Shown here: positions 11,571-25,120 of the stretch, one piece after another
How positions within the stretch are numbered: position 1 is the first letter of the stretch
Layout: each line of letters starts with the position of its first letter
From: Mimachlamys varia
Lineage: Eukaryota > Mollusca > Bivalvia > Pectinida > Pectinidae
Direction of reading: 5' to 3'
NCBI GenBank assembly: GCA_947623455.1
Contig: OX392536.1
Span: 10,287,282 to 10,351,281 of the forward strand
Length of the DNA: 64,000 bases
The notes under the pieces: generated by a model
The model's database searches: none
The model's input: only the letters and a program-made list of their open reading frames with translations
Told to the model about the DNA's origin: nothing
Translations under genes and position numbers: made by a program

Positions 11571-14500
11571 CAGAAGTTTGTACCCTCATTATACTGTTTA
11601 ATATAGGCCTACACTTGTTAATCGTGAGTAGAGGGGGTTTCTGGATGCAAGTAACGTAACACCAACAGTAAATATCGTAAGTTAATTAAGAATCGATCAG
11701 CTGAGTTTCTCTTGCTGTAGTTTGAATGGTTGATTATACTTAATGATATGCAATGCACATACATTCAATTTGACAAGATCATCATTTCATTTTTGTCATT
11801 CATTGGTAATTTGAGTACAGATGTCACATTAAAGAACCGGTTTTGATTTTTTTCCAATAAGCTAAATCTGTTTAATTTATATATCTTGCATAATTGTATA
11901 ACTAATGAATACATGTATACTGTATGTGTTATGCAGATCACGGTCGATGAGATTTCCGAGATTTTGCATTTCTTTCAAGAGTGCAATTTTATTTTTCATC
12001 CAAGAATGTTTTTATATGATATTTCTTGCATTTTACATACTTCTTCCTAATACGGATTTGATTTTTTTTTCTTGCACCACGATGGGATATTTCTTCAAAG
12101 AGTGAGATCCTGAAGGTTTGATTTTGATAAAATATCCCCGACAGTGTTTTATCTGTTGAGACCTGACAGATTTACGATGCCACACACATGGAGCTTGATT
12201 TATTGAAACTAAAAGGATGACTAGTAAATAACCCAATGCTGCCACTCTCACGAGTTATTCTTTTTAAAACAACTTTAAACATGTGTGACATTGACATTTT
12301 ACATAATTTTTTGATTGTCCAAACTAAATTGGGTGTCACTGTGCAAGAAGAAATGCCTAAAAGAATGGATAAAAATCATTTTCACACATTACAATATTAA
12401 AACAAATTTTTAAATTACAAAAATTTGAAGAAAACAAAGCACAACCTTGACCTCTCACAAAAATCAAGGACAGGTATTAATTTGTAACCATGACCTTTTC
12501 ATTTATCAAATTAAAGGACAATGTTTACTGGACTTTCTTGGCAAAGAAGCCACAGAAAATTGGCGGCACACTCAGGATGATGGAAGATAAGACCGACTAA
12601 TTGACAGTCCAAACAAAAACTCATTAATGAATCATTACAAACTCTTTCACCACTGTGTAAGGTTAGTAGACTCTACTGTGTATTGATCAGGGCAGTCTAT
12701 AAAGGTCTTCAAGGGGTGGAAGGACTAATGTTAGGCAGAGCAGAAGCAACAACTAGACACTGGTTTCCGCCCTATAGCTATACATAGTCACAGATGTTAA
12801 ACTTTAATTCATAGCACCGGAAAATCAATGAGAACGCTACATTTCAAATCAAAGTATTTATGAGTGAAACATAAAAAAAAACATTTACCACAGGAAAAAC
12901 TAGGTGAAAATCACAGCTGAATTACCTGAACATCAATTTATAACACATGCAAATTTACATCCCTGTAGTGTAACTTTGATCAGAACCTGGACAGAAATAC
13001 AATCTCTTTGTAGCTGCTATGAAGAGCTTTAAGAGAAGTCACTGTGCTTCCCACTGGTGCTCATAATGGAAAGAATTGCTATAGGGACAAGCTTTAAAAC
13101 TCCTTCATGTTTTCTGGGCCACATGACTGGCATACAAAATCAAAATGAACTTAACAAGCATAAGATTTTTTGGTTTTTGAAAATTTACAGTGACACATAA
13201 AATCATATTGCATTATTAGCTGCAGCTCCACTGTTGAAATTTTAACACAACTCTGAAAAGCATTGAACTCTGAATTTCAAATCCTGTAAGATAAAATCAA
13301 TAATTTAAGGTCTAAAATCATCTCCTGATAAGATCTACATTGCAGGAGTAACTGTGTAGATCTGAGAAGTGTTATGAGAGTAGAGGCAAAGCTGAAATAA
13401 TTACTGAGTTTATAAATATATGAAACATACAGAGAGAATATTTTCAGAACAGGCACTTCTTTGTACACTGAAAGTGGGCAGGTTTAAAACTGACTTTGGA
13501 GTACATTAGCTATAAGCACTAGTTGATTCAGAGAAGATATGGGCAAGTTTGATCCTTGATGAATCCTTACAATCAGCTATAGGACCTAAATGCCAATCCA
13601 TACTAACCAGGATAATACTTACACACACCCATCATCTCCCTAAGTGTCGTTTTCCCCTCAATCATTTAAATACTTTTCTGACTATATAACTAGCTTGCAG
13701 CTTAGCTTTAACTATTGCTTTTTCCCAAACGTTTGGGTGACTTATAACTGTTGATCATTACAGTATTTTTCATTCATTAAGAAGCAGATGACCTTTACAT
13801 GTAACACCAACATTTCATTATATATATAAATTATCCACAGGAGCCAGCGTTAGCTACAATTCTTAGCACAATCTTTAGAAGAAAAAAAATAACACATGAA
13901 AATCAGACAGTGATATTATTATGCACCCCCCCCCCCTCCCCTCAACATTGAATACCCCCTCCTCCTCTCCCTCCCACTTTATGTAGACAATACACTATTG
14001 ATTAATGTGTTCTGGGGAGGGTTACACTGAGAGGGCTAGCAGTGATGACCCACCACAAAGCCAGACAGAGATCACATGGCCTGTGGCCCGCTGTATGGCG
14101 GCCATCAGATAATGGAGAAGTGAGAGAGTTGTAAAGTCTAACACAGCCTTCAGGTGCTGCTAGATGGCTTCCTTCCTTCCATGTCAAACCAGACAAAACA
14201 GTTCCTTCCAGAAAACCTTCTGTCAAACAAGGAAATGACTGAATCCACAGACTATAGAGAGTATAGAGAATATGTCAGAACCATCCCAGATGGTTAGGAT
14301 CAATACTCATGCTTCCTTTTTTTAGGGGGTTGGCTTAAGACTGACCGTCAATATTTCTCCCAGAAAAATAGCTCTAATATGAAAATATGATAAGAATTTC
14401 AAAATTTAATTTATATTGCTGAAAAAATTGGAAATTTCGCAAAATATGCAAATTAGTCATTGTCATGTTAATGGAAGCCATTAATGCAGTGCTAATTGCT

Positions 14501-14737
14501 ATTTTTAAAATATTTCTTTGTATTATTTGTTATTTTGAACATAGTTCTTTGCTATTGTACAATGAAGTTAAAATTGAGGATATTGTACATGCTGTAATAT
14601 ACCTATATATATCATATATGTTAAGCCAATATACCTTAGCATTACAATAGTTTTGAAACTACATTGTATCAGAAGAAGTTTATGACACACATCCACTTTA
14701 CAAATAGGCAATGAAGCTAAGATAGTAATAAAACATT
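11571..14737. other. Non-coding stretch, nothing recognised
   Basis: No exon recognised on either strand. A C-rich low-complexity patch lies near 13926-13980, and the stretch 14002-14226 has higher GC than its surroundings but no family resemblance. Confidence 0.4.
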
Positions 14738-17700
14738 GATAGACATGAATTTTGTGAGACCCCCCAGCATTGATAGACATGTATTTGTGAGACCCCCCAG
14801 CATTGATAGACATGTATTTGTAAGACCCCCCAGCATTGATAGACATGTATTTTGTGAGACGCTCCAGCATTGATAGACATGTATTTTGTGAGACCCCCCA
14901 GCATTGATAGACATGTATTTGTGAGACGCTCCAGCATTGATAGACATGTATTTGTGAGACCCCCCAGCATTGATAGACATGTATTTGTAAGACCCCCCAG
15001 CATTGATAGACATGTATTTGTGAGACCCCCCAGCATTGATAGACATGTATTTGTGAGACCCCCCAGCATTGATAGACATGTATTTTGTGAGACCCCCCAG
15101 CATTGATAGAGACATGTATTTTGTGAGACGCTCCAGCATTGATAGACATGTATTTGTGAGACCCCCCAGCATTGATAGACATGTATTTGTGAGACCCCCC
15201 AGCATTGATAGACATGTATTTGTGAGACCCCCCAGCATTGATAGACATGTATTTGTGAGACCCCCCAGCATAGATACACATGTATTTGTGAGACCCCCCA
15301 GCATTGATAGAGACATGTATTTTGTGAGACGCTCCAGCATTGATAGACATGTATTTTGTGAGACGCTCCAGCATTGATAGACATGTATTTGTGAGACACC
15401 CCAGCATTGATAGACATGTATTTTGTGAGACCCCCCAGCATTGATAGACATGTATTTGTGAGACCCCCCAGCATTGATAGACATGTATTTGTGAGACGCT
15501 CCAGCATTGATAGACATGTATTTGTGAGACGCTCCAGCATTGATAGACATGTATTTGTGAGACCCCCCAGCATTAATAGAGACATGTATTTGTGAGACCC
15601 CCCCAGCATTGATAGACATGTATTTGTGAGACGCTCCAGCATTGATAGACATGTATTTGTGAGACCCCCCAGCATTGATAGACATGTATTTGTGAGACCC
15701 CCCCAGCATTGATAGACTTGTATTTGTGAGACCCCCCAGCATTGATACACATGTATTTTGTGAGACCCCCCAGCATTTATAGACATGTATTTTGTGAGAC
15801 CCCCCAGCATTGATAGACATGTATTTTGTGAGACCCCCCAGCATTGATAGACATGTATTTTGTGAGACCCCCCAGCATTGATAGACATGTATTTTGTGAG
15901 ACGCTCCAGCATTGATAGACATGTATTTGTGAGACCCCCCAGCATTGATAGACATGTATTTTGTGAGACCCCCCATTATTAATAGACATGTATTTTATGA
16001 GACCCCCCAGCATTGATAGAGACATGTATTTGTGAGACCCCCCAGCATTGATAGACATGTATTTGTGAGACGCTCCAGCATTGATAGACATGTATTTGTG
16101 AGACGCTCCAGCATTGATAGACATGTATTTGTGAGACCCCCCAGCATTAATAGAGACATGTATTTGTGAGACCCCCCCAGCATTGATAGACATGTATTTG
16201 TGAGACCCCCCAGCATTGATAGACATGTATTTTGTGAGACGCTCCAGCATTGATAGACATGTATTTTGTGAGACGCTCCAGCATTGATAGACATGTATTT
16301 GTGAGACACCCCAGCATTGATAGACATGTATTTTGTGAGACCCCCCAGCATTGATAGACATGTATTTGTGAGACCCCCCAGCATTGATAGACATGTATTT
16401 GTGAGACGCTCCAGCATTGATAGACATGTATTTGTGAGACGCTCCAGCATTGATAGACATGTATTTGTGAGACCCCCCAGCATTAATAGAGACATGTATT
16501 TGTGAGACCCCCCCAGCATTGATAGACATGTATTTGTGAGACGCTCCAGCATTGATAGACATGTATTTGTGAGACCCCCCAGCATTGATAGACATGTATT
16601 TGTGAGACCCCCCCAGCATTGATAGACTTGTATTTGTGAGACCCCCCAGCATTGATACACATGTATTTTGTGAGACCCCCCAGCATTTATAGACATGTAT
16701 TTTGTGAGACCCCCCAGCATTGATAGACATGTATTTTGTGAGACCCCCCAGCATTGATAGACATGTATTTTGTGAGACCCCCCAGCATTGATAGACATGT
16801 ATTTTGTGAGACGCTCCAGCATTGATAGACATGTATTTGTGAGACCCCCCAGCATTGATAGACATGTATTTTGTGAGACCCCCCATTATTAATAGACATG
16901 TATTTTATGAGACCCCCCCCCCCCCCCCGTTATTGATAGACATGTATTTGTGAGACCCCCCAGCATTGATAGAGACATGTATTTGTGAGACCCCCCAGCA
17001 TTGATAGAGACATGTATTTGTAAGACCCCCCCCCCCAGCATTGATAGACATGTATTTGTGAGACGCTCCAGCATTGACAGACATGTATTTGTGAGACCCC
17101 CCAGCATTGATAGACATGTATTTGTGAGACCCCCCAGCATTGATAGAGACATGTATTTGTAAGACCCCCCCAGCATTGATAGAGACATGTATTTTGTGAG
17201 ACGCTCCAGCATTGATAGACATGTATTTGTGAGACCCCCCAGCATTGATAGACATGTATTTGTGAGACCCCCCAGCATTGATAGACATGTATTTTGTGAG
17301 ACCCCCCAGCATTGATAGACATGTATTTGTGAGACCCCCCAGCATTGATAGACATGTATTTGTGAGACCCCCCAGCATTGATAGACATGTATTTTGTGAG
17401 ACCCCCCAGCATTGATAGACATGTATTTGTGAGACGCTCCAGCATTGATAGACATGTATTTTGTGAGACCCCCCAGCATTGATAGACATGTATTTTGTGA
17501 GACCCCCCAGCATTGATACACATGTATTTTGTGAGACCCCCCAGCATTGATACACATGTATTTTGTGAGACCCCCCAGCATTGATAGAGACATGTATATG
17601 TGAGACCCCCCAGCATTGATACACATGTATTTTGTGAGACCCCCCAGCATTGATAGACATGTATTTGTGAGACCCCCCAGCATTGATAGACATGTATTTT

Positions 17701-18230
17701 GTGAGACCCCCCAGCATTGATAGACATGTATTTGTGAGACGCTCCAGCATTGATAGACATGTATTTTGTGAGACCCCCCAGCATTGATAGACATGTATTT
17801 TGTGAGACCCCCCAGCATTGATACACATGTATTTTGTGAGACCCCCCAGCATTGATACACATGTATTTTGTGAGACCCCCCAGCATTGATAGAGACATGT
17901 ATATGTGAGACCCCCCAGCATTGATACACATGTATTTTGTGAGACCCCCCAGCATTGATAGAAACATGTATATGTGAGACCCCCCAGCATTGATACACAT
18001 GTATTTTGTGAGACCCCCCAGCATTGATAGAGACATGTATTTGTGAGACCCCCCAGCATTGATAGACATGTATTTTGTGAGACCCCCCATTATTGATAGA
18101 CATGTATTTTGTGAGACCCCCCATTATTGATAGACATGTATTTTATGAGACCCCCCCCCCCTCCCATTATTGATTGACATGTATTTTGTGAGACCCCCCA
18201 CCACTGATAGACATATATTTTAATTTATAT
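14738..18230. repeat. Large 33-36-bp minisatellite, >100 copies
   Basis: About 3.5 kb of head-to-tail units: cattgatagacatgtatt, then tgtgagac and a C-run ending cag. The basic unit is 33 bp; variants add one T (tattttgtg) or ga (gatagagacatg), and a second sub-type replaces the C6 run with gctcc. The right end carries long C runs (near 16914-16928 and 17026-17034) and degenerates by 18230. All three minus-strand frames stay open for over 1 kb, a by-product of a stop-poor repeat and not a sign of protein. It also contains a ~910-bp higher-order duplication, listed separately. Confidence 0.97.
15313..16920. repeat. ~910-bp higher-order duplication inside the 33-bp array
   Basis: The order of unit variants at about 15313-16010 is repeated at about 16223-16920 with a constant offset of 910 bp. 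Matching markers include the rare gagacaccccag unit (15391/16301), the catttatag unit (15773/16683) and the cccattattaatag unit (15971/16881). This is a recent block duplication of about 700 bp. Confidence 0.9.
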
Positions 18231-18840
18231 TTTCCGAGACCCCAAGCTACTGTGTTAAACTTTAGACATCAGGCTGATTTGCATTTTCTGAGACCCCTAG
18301 CTGATAGATAACTATAAAGTCTTCCGCCTATATATTGATTCAACATCACATGCAGCCTTCTTTCCGCATTCTAAATGATGAGATAAATTCCTTCTCTAAA
18401 CATTTATGGTTTTTTTTATCAAATTATTTCCTTATTTGAAATTCAATATTACATTCTATATAACTCTGAACGCAATAGTGATCGGATCGACCCTATCAGA
18501 TTAGCCTGTCACATCACTGCATGAAATTTGTTCCCAGTAATTTTAAAAGATTTCATTCAGAAAACGTTATATTGCCCATTGTTACAAATACCTGCTTATA
18601 AATATGTATTCGCAGTAAAATAATTAGGACTCATATTTCCTATTATGAACATTTGGACCAAACAAGTTGACAAAATGCTTTATTGAACATGATTACATGT
18701 TTTCTGAGAATGCTCTTGTTTTATACAATGCTTATATATCCCACTTACTGAGAATTCATATTAATGACTCTAAGATAAAGTTAAGCCTCAACCTTTATTA
18801 AAGCGCATGCTTTTATTAAATTCAAGCATTTTTTTGTGCT
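18231..18840. other. Non-coding stretch, nothing recognised
   Basis: AT-rich flank of the large array. No coding signal. Confidence 0.4.
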
Positions 18841-19320
18841 TTGTCAAGACATGGTATTTTGTGTGAAGCTCTGGTAAATATTCTCCCTTATGAGGGATTC
18901 CATGCACTGGTTTTGGAAAAGAAGTGTTTTGTGTGAAGCTTCGGTAGATATTCTCCCTTATGAGGGATTCCCTGCACTGGTTTTGGAGAAGAAGTGTTTT
19001 GTGTGAAGCTCTGGTAAATATTCTCCATGAAGATGGATGTCCTGCACTGTTTTTGGAGAACTAACATTTTGTGTGAAGCTCTGGTAAATATTCAACCTAA
19101 TGAGGGATTTCCTGCACTGTTTGTGGAGAACTAAAATTTTGTGTAAAGCTTTGGTAAATATTCTCCATGAAGATGGATGCCCTGCACTGTTTATTCTCCC
19201 TGAGGAGAGCTGCCCTTCACTGTTTTAGGAGAAGAAGTGTTTTGTGTGAAGCTCTGGCAAATATTCTCCCTGATGAGGGATTCCCTGCACTGGTTGTGGA
19301 GAACTAAGCATCTTACAGGA
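18841..19320. repeat. 70-bp imperfect tandem repeat, ~6 copies
   Basis: gtgtgaagct recurs at 18861, 18931, 19001 and 19071, then as gtgtaaagct at 19141, all at 70-bp spacing. A further copy lies at 19244 after a 103-bp step. Units share ggtaaatattctcc, gagggattcc and tgcactg. Divergence is greater than in the neighbouring arrays. Confidence 0.9.
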
Positions 19321-21079
19321 CACACAGGAGAAACTGATCAGAATTGAGCAGAGCTTTGTAGGCAAAGCTTCTAATAGAAACATGTCTGTATGTTGAACAG
19401 CACAATCTCCAGGAGCTACAGCTTCTGTCAGAAAATCCACATCAACAGTATATGTGACACCGCTAAATTGGTGGTGATTTTGTCAAGTTGTTTTTTCGCA
19501 ACATGAATATATATATCAGTGATGTCACTGGTCTGTTCAAAATGCATAAAGATAGGAAATGGTGTTAACTTGAGCATAAAAAAGTGGTTTTCACTGGTAA
19601 TGTTAGCATTTCGGTTTTCTTCCTTATCTTGTATGCCACTAACAGGTTTCAGGGTAATCAATAAATGCCTCGACATTGGTACATGTTTTATACAGGGAAA
19701 GATGAGCAACTTACATTTTCAGAGTGAATAACACAGCACAGTGCTATTTCTATCAAATCCGATACACTGCGGCCGCATGTGTCTACATCGTATTAACTGT
19801 TATATCTTAGACCTGCTTAAATTGAGCCTCCAGGCCTCAAAAGTGTGGAAGGAACTTGCTTATACATACTACATATCTAGTACACTATACTACCCATACT
19901 GCAAACAATACTTTCCTTCATACTGACTTAACGATTGTCTTGCAAATTTCAGTGAACCAGTAATGGCGGTACAGAAACTGTATAGTGTAGCAATTTTAAG
20001 TCTTAACATTGAAAACTCATCTGATCAACTCTCTGCAATATCAATAATAAACTAATCAATCATGACGTGGAGTTTGCATGTGTAGCCTGGAGAATTTTAC
20101 GTAAAAATTCACCAAATGAAAAAGGAGTAGAAATCAATAATATCTCAGCCAATCAGATCCAAACACAGCCATCTTGGATTTCAAATCAGTCTGTAAAATT
20201 ATAACTGGTTATAAGATGATAAATTTCATAAACTCTGGTTAAAGTCAACAATGTTTTTGCCCGATTTCTCTCAGTGATGTTGGGACTCCTCTTTATCCTA
20301 GCACACCCACATCCTATTATTTATACAAACACTGCATCCTCCTCAACCCATGGTGTGTTCCATGATAACAGATCTACAGGTTTCAATTCCAACATCTTAA
20401 ATTCACTGTAAAAGGAATGATTTATAGATGTTTTCGCCATCTAATCAAGTGACCTCACAACCTGAGGACTCTAGACCTGCACAAGTCCTTACCACTGTAC
20501 ACATAGAGCACTATAGGAAAACATGCTATCCTGATTAGAGAAAGAATAAAACATTAATGTGAAAAAGATGCTATAACAGGGTTAGGTCAAATCACCAGAG
20601 AAATTACACAGTCAGTATTTGATGTAATTATCAGATTTTGAATCTTCAAGTGTATTTATTCTATTTCATCGGTGTTTCAGACACCTGTATCTGACAGTCT
20701 ACCTTTGGCGGTATCTGATGGGTAATGCACAGACTAATAACTTGTCAGGTATACTCTGAATGATGGCTGGGTAATCAGGTTTTATTTATAAACCATACGC
20801 GAAATGAAATCAAAGGGAAAGGAAACATCACCTGTAAGTCTCAGCCGAGAGATTTCAATTTAGATTGTTTACTTCAGATGCTTTGTATAGTATCTGTTCG
20901 TTGTGTAACACTCATGATTTGACAGTTGCTATATTGAACTATGAAAACAAATGCCACATATTTGAATGGTTTACATTTCCACTTACTTGTTAATAATGGA
21001 TATCAATTAAAGTTTATATCATTATACTTTTTTGTTCAGTTTTTTTGTTGGGTGCCAAATTTCAGAATGAAGAAGTTAA
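19321..21079. other. Non-coding stretch, nothing recognised
   Basis: A 93-codon minus-strand frame (19428-19709) overlaps a 70-codon plus-strand frame. Neither resembles a known family, and no splice-bounded exon was identified. Confidence 0.4.
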
Positions 21080-21377
21080 ACTAGAACTGTCGCCAGGATG
21101 GCTGACTAATACCCCTGCAATCCGCATGAGTGAATGGCAACCGAAAATAAAATCAGGACCAGTTACCATGGCAACCAAAATTTTGTAATTTTAACATGCA
21201 CATCTACACATGTTCCCAAACATACCTGTGAGGTTTTGTGAAAATCTGTCCACAAGCAAAGGAGGAGTTGTGCGGACAAGATGTATCTACAGACAGATAG
21301 ACATACAGACGGACGGACAGACAACCTGATTCCAGTATACCCCCCTCCACTAACTTTGTTGCGGGGGTAAATATTCG
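21080..21377. repeat. Interspersed repeat with inverted ends and gacgg-rich tract
   Basis: The left part carries aatacccctgcaatccgc and the right end ttgttgcgggggtaaat, so the ends are imperfect inverted copies around accccygcaa. Between them is cagacagatagacatacagacggacggacagac. A gacggacgg tract also occurs near 61985-62030. It looks like a non-autonomous mobile element and has no coding capacity. Confidence 0.5.
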
Positions 21378-22980
21378 TTTGGAGAAAATGTTATGGGGAC
21401 ACAAGCTAAAGGGAGATATTAATGTTGCTAAGGTGGTCGGGGTAACATTTATTTTGTCCAACTATAAACATATTTGGCTAGCTTTCTGACACCTGTCCCT
21501 ATAAAATACCATGTATCATCATCGTAAATATCATTGTTATAACACTCTATTTACTGTTTCCCAGGAAACAGTTTAAGTTTTACTGTTAAAAGGAAACAAT
21601 TTAAGTTCCAGTTTTATCGCTTTAAGCATGATAAGCTCTACAATGAGGAAACTTAAAGCACGATGAGCTCTACAATGAGGAAAAATTATCATTACAATAA
21701 CAACAGATCATATTAAATTGATTTGATCGTTAAAAGGTGAAAAGTTAGACTGACTAAAAATTTCCTGGTATTGACCTAGAATCTTTATACTACATCAGTA
21801 ACCTAGGTAGTACACTTATGATCACCATCCTAGTGTTTATAGGGAACAGGAGTATTGGCTAAGGACAGCTCTATTTTGGCAGCACACCCCGAAATGTCAA
21901 TTAGTTCTATGAATCAAAATGCTAAATATCCGTACATCAGATGTATGTTGATGAGAAAGTGTTGCTATTGCCAAATGATTTATTGGGAGAATCAGAACAT
22001 TATCTATTTAAATCACAATCAACATCAAAGAATCGTCCAATTGTAAATGATCACAAGTTACAGGATAAACTGGGTATTTTATCAAAGGGAACAGGAATTA
22101 TTCATTCCCCATAATGTAATTTTTACTAAATCAGTTAAGAAAGAAATGGAGGCATTTTTGTAAACGCAAATATTTTTGTCCAATTTTCTTGTATTTAAAA
22201 TTAAGATAGTGATTATCAAAGAATGTTTTAATTTATGGCATATGCATTCCCACATGGATTACACTGTATGATAGACATCTATTTATCTGTGAATGAACAG
22301 TAATGGTTTTCGATATCTCCAATATCCTACCACTGGTAATTTTCTAATTTAGGGTTTATACAAAGTAGGCATCACAATGAACATTTCTTTTGATCCTTTT
22401 GTCTTTTTGAGTACAAACCAAAAATAGCTACCCATTGCACTTTCTGAGTTTCAGTTTTTTCTTTAAATATCACTGCACAAGTCATTGAACACTTATATAT
22501 AGTACAGTAGAAGTCACAATGTAGGATAGCATAAATACATGTCGGAGAAAATTATCATAAGAGACAAGGATCAATGTTTTACATATAATAAAACTTTCTT
22601 AACCTGATCAACAAAACTAATACAGTGATTCAGAACTGTCACAGTCATTTTGACTACAAAGGTTTAGTTCATACAAGGTATATGTACATATTGGAACCTA
22701 TGTAAATTCTCCAGTGTGGCACTGACATATGTATATCTCTCAGTCAGACCTAACTGAAGGTCTTCATTAATTAAGTGCATGACTTCAGAATAATGTCTAC
22801 ATTTGTCGGAGATGGAATGCACTTCATATTAGGGACAAACTGTACAAAGCCATTTCTCTGATTTGGTTTGCATTTCATTACCAACAGAACAACTTGGTAT
22901 TTATATGCAATTTTAATAGGTCCTCCCATACAAATTGTTTTTGTAGAAAAAAGCATTCATTTCTGGGTAGTAAGGCAAAG
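21378..22980. other. Non-coding stretch, nothing recognised
   Basis: AT-rich. Two small near-duplicate phrases around agctctacaatgaggaaa (near 21632 and 21666) are the only local structure. No gene supported. Confidence 0.4.
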
Positions 22981-24036
22981 GTAATATGTTATAATCTATA
23001 AGAAACAAGTCTGGGTATGGCACGAGTAATGTTATAGTCTATAAGAAACAAGTCTGGATATGGCACAGGTAATATGTTATAGTCTATAAGAAACATAAGT
23101 CTGGGTATGGCACGGGTAATGTTATAGTCTATAAGAAACATAGGTCTTGATATGGCACAGGTTATATGTTATATTCTATAAGAAACAGAAGTCTGAGTAT
23201 GGCACGAGTAATATGTTATAGTCTATAAGAAACAGAAGTCTGGGTATGGCACGGGTAATGTTATATTCTATAAGAAACATAAGTCTGGGTATGGCACGGG
23301 TTATATGTTATAGTCTATAAGAAACATAAGTCTGGGTATGGCACGAGTAATGTTATAGTCTATAAGAAACAAGTCTGGATATGGCACAGGTAATATGTTA
23401 TAGTCTATAAGAAACATAAGTCTGGGTATGGCACGGGTAATGTTATAGTCTATAAGAAACATAGGTCTTGATATGGCACAGGTTATATGTTATATTCTAT
23501 AAGAAACAGAAGTCTGAGTATGGCACGAGTAATATGTTATAGTCTATAAGAAACAGAAGTCTGGGTATGGCACGGGTAATGTTATATTCTATAAGAAACA
23601 TAAGTCTGGGTATGGCACGGGTTATATGTTATAGTCTATGAGAAATATAAGTCTGGGTATGGCACAGGTAACATGTTATAGTCTATGAGAAACAAGTCTT
23701 GGTATGGCACGGGTAATATGTTATAGTCTATGAGAAACATAAGTCTGGGTATGGCACGGGTAATGTTATATTCTATAAGAAACATAAGTCCTGGGTATGG
23801 CACGAGTAATGTTATAGTCTATAAGAAACATAAGTCTGGGTATGGCACGAGTAATATGTTAAAGTCTATAAGAAACATAAGTCTGGGTATGGCACGAGTA
23901 ATGTTATAGTCTATAAGAAACATAAGTCTGGGTATGGCACGAGTAATATGTTATAGTCTATAAGAAACATAAGTCTGGGTATGGCATGAGTAATGTTATA
24001 GTCTATAAGAAACAGAAGTCTGGGTATGGCACAGAT
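22981..24036. repeat. 43-49-bp tandem array with 321-bp higher-order repeat
   Basis: About 22 copies of a unit with gttatagtctataagaaac, then aagtctgggtatggcac and rgtaat. Length varies through optional 'atat' and 'ata' insertions. A block from cacgagtaatgttatag at 23021 is repeated from 23342, giving a 321-bp higher-order period of about seven units. Confidence 0.93.
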
Positions 24037-24227
24037 TATGTAATACCTGATTCAAGGTAAGGAAATCAACTCAATTATCTCAAACTAAATCTCTGTTGTT
24101 CATTCGCAGTAATCAACCATGTTGTTGGTGTAATCTTCAATGTTTTCACTACAGATCACCAATACACTTTGAGTATACATAAATAAGTATTGTACAGCCC
24201 CCGAACACCAGAGCACACTTAAAGACA
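24037..24227. other. Short unique spacer between two arrays
   Basis: No coding signal. It separates two unrelated minisatellites. Confidence 0.4.
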
Positions 24228-24597
24228 ATGGCCAGTCATTTTACACAATATAGCTAGAATGGCCAGTCATTATACACAATATAGCTAGAATGGCCAGTCA
24301 TTATACACAATATAGCTAGAATGGCCAGTCATTTTCCACAATATAGCTAGAATGGCCAGTCATTATACACAATATAGCTAGAATGGCCAGTCATTATACA
24401 CAATATAGCTAGAATGGCCAGTCATTATACACAATATAGCTAGAATGGCCAGTCATTTTCCACAATATAGCTAGAATGGCCAGTCATTATACACAATATA
24501 GCTAGAATGGCCAGTCATTATACACAATATAGCTAGAATGGCCAGTCATTATACACAATATAGCTAGAATGGCCAGTCATTATACACAATATAGCCA
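24228..24597. repeat. 31-bp tandem repeat, 12 copies
   Basis: Exact 31-bp periodicity (ggccagtc at 24230, 24261 and onward). The unit is atggccagtcattatacaca then atatagctaga. Copies differ mainly at tatac/tttcc/tttac. There are no spacers. Confidence 0.96.
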
Positions 24598-25120
24598 GTG
24601 GTCAGTGTTTATTAACTGTTTGGGACTTGTGTTCTCCCTACAGATCTCATTATCTTTCTATATCTCACTCTTTCTCCTGAATTAATGCATGTGAGACTCA
24701 TGAATTGTTTCCAGAGATTTTCAGGATTAGCCTGAAAAAAACCTTTCCACAAACATCATGAGAGTTAAATATATACAGTCAGAGGTTAATCTAGGATTAA
24801 GGGGAAACTACCCTTTTGTACTTTAGAGGGGAAAAAAAGCTCTTCAAAGGGGAATTTTGAATAATCACAAAGTCTCACTTTTTAAACACTACAGCATATT
24901 TTTCAACTGAAAACAGCAAAGGATAATCAGAAAAAGACAAATCTGAAGGTTTTGGGTAGATATTGGCATAAAAAATGAAGGAAAATGCAACATTTCAGTA
25001 AATTTAACATAATTCTGAGGGGGAAAAAGGGAAAAAATTCTGGGGGAAACTACCCATAAACGGTAGTAAAAAAGGCCTAGATTGACCCCTGACAGAACAT
25101 GTACAGAAGACTGACCATAG
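24598..25120. other. Non-coding stretch
   Basis: No gene. ggggaaactaccc occurs near 24800 and again near 25041 around A/G-rich sequence, so the intervening ~240 bp may be an old element. Confidence 0.35.

Noticed and set aside
13600..13670. Minus-strand stretch reading MIEGKTTLREMMG before a GTGTAAGT donor
   Set aside because: The upstream frame is closed by a stop just before the ATG, no acceptor fits and no family match was recognised.
14002..14226. 74-codon minus-strand frame in a GC-richer patch
   Set aside because: No similarity to a known family, and no homologous neighbour exon.
14568..18124. Several 280-419-codon minus-strand open frames with repeated INAGGSHKYMS-type peptides
   Set aside because: All three frames are open at once because the 33-bp repeat lacks stops in that direction; no flanking gene structure.
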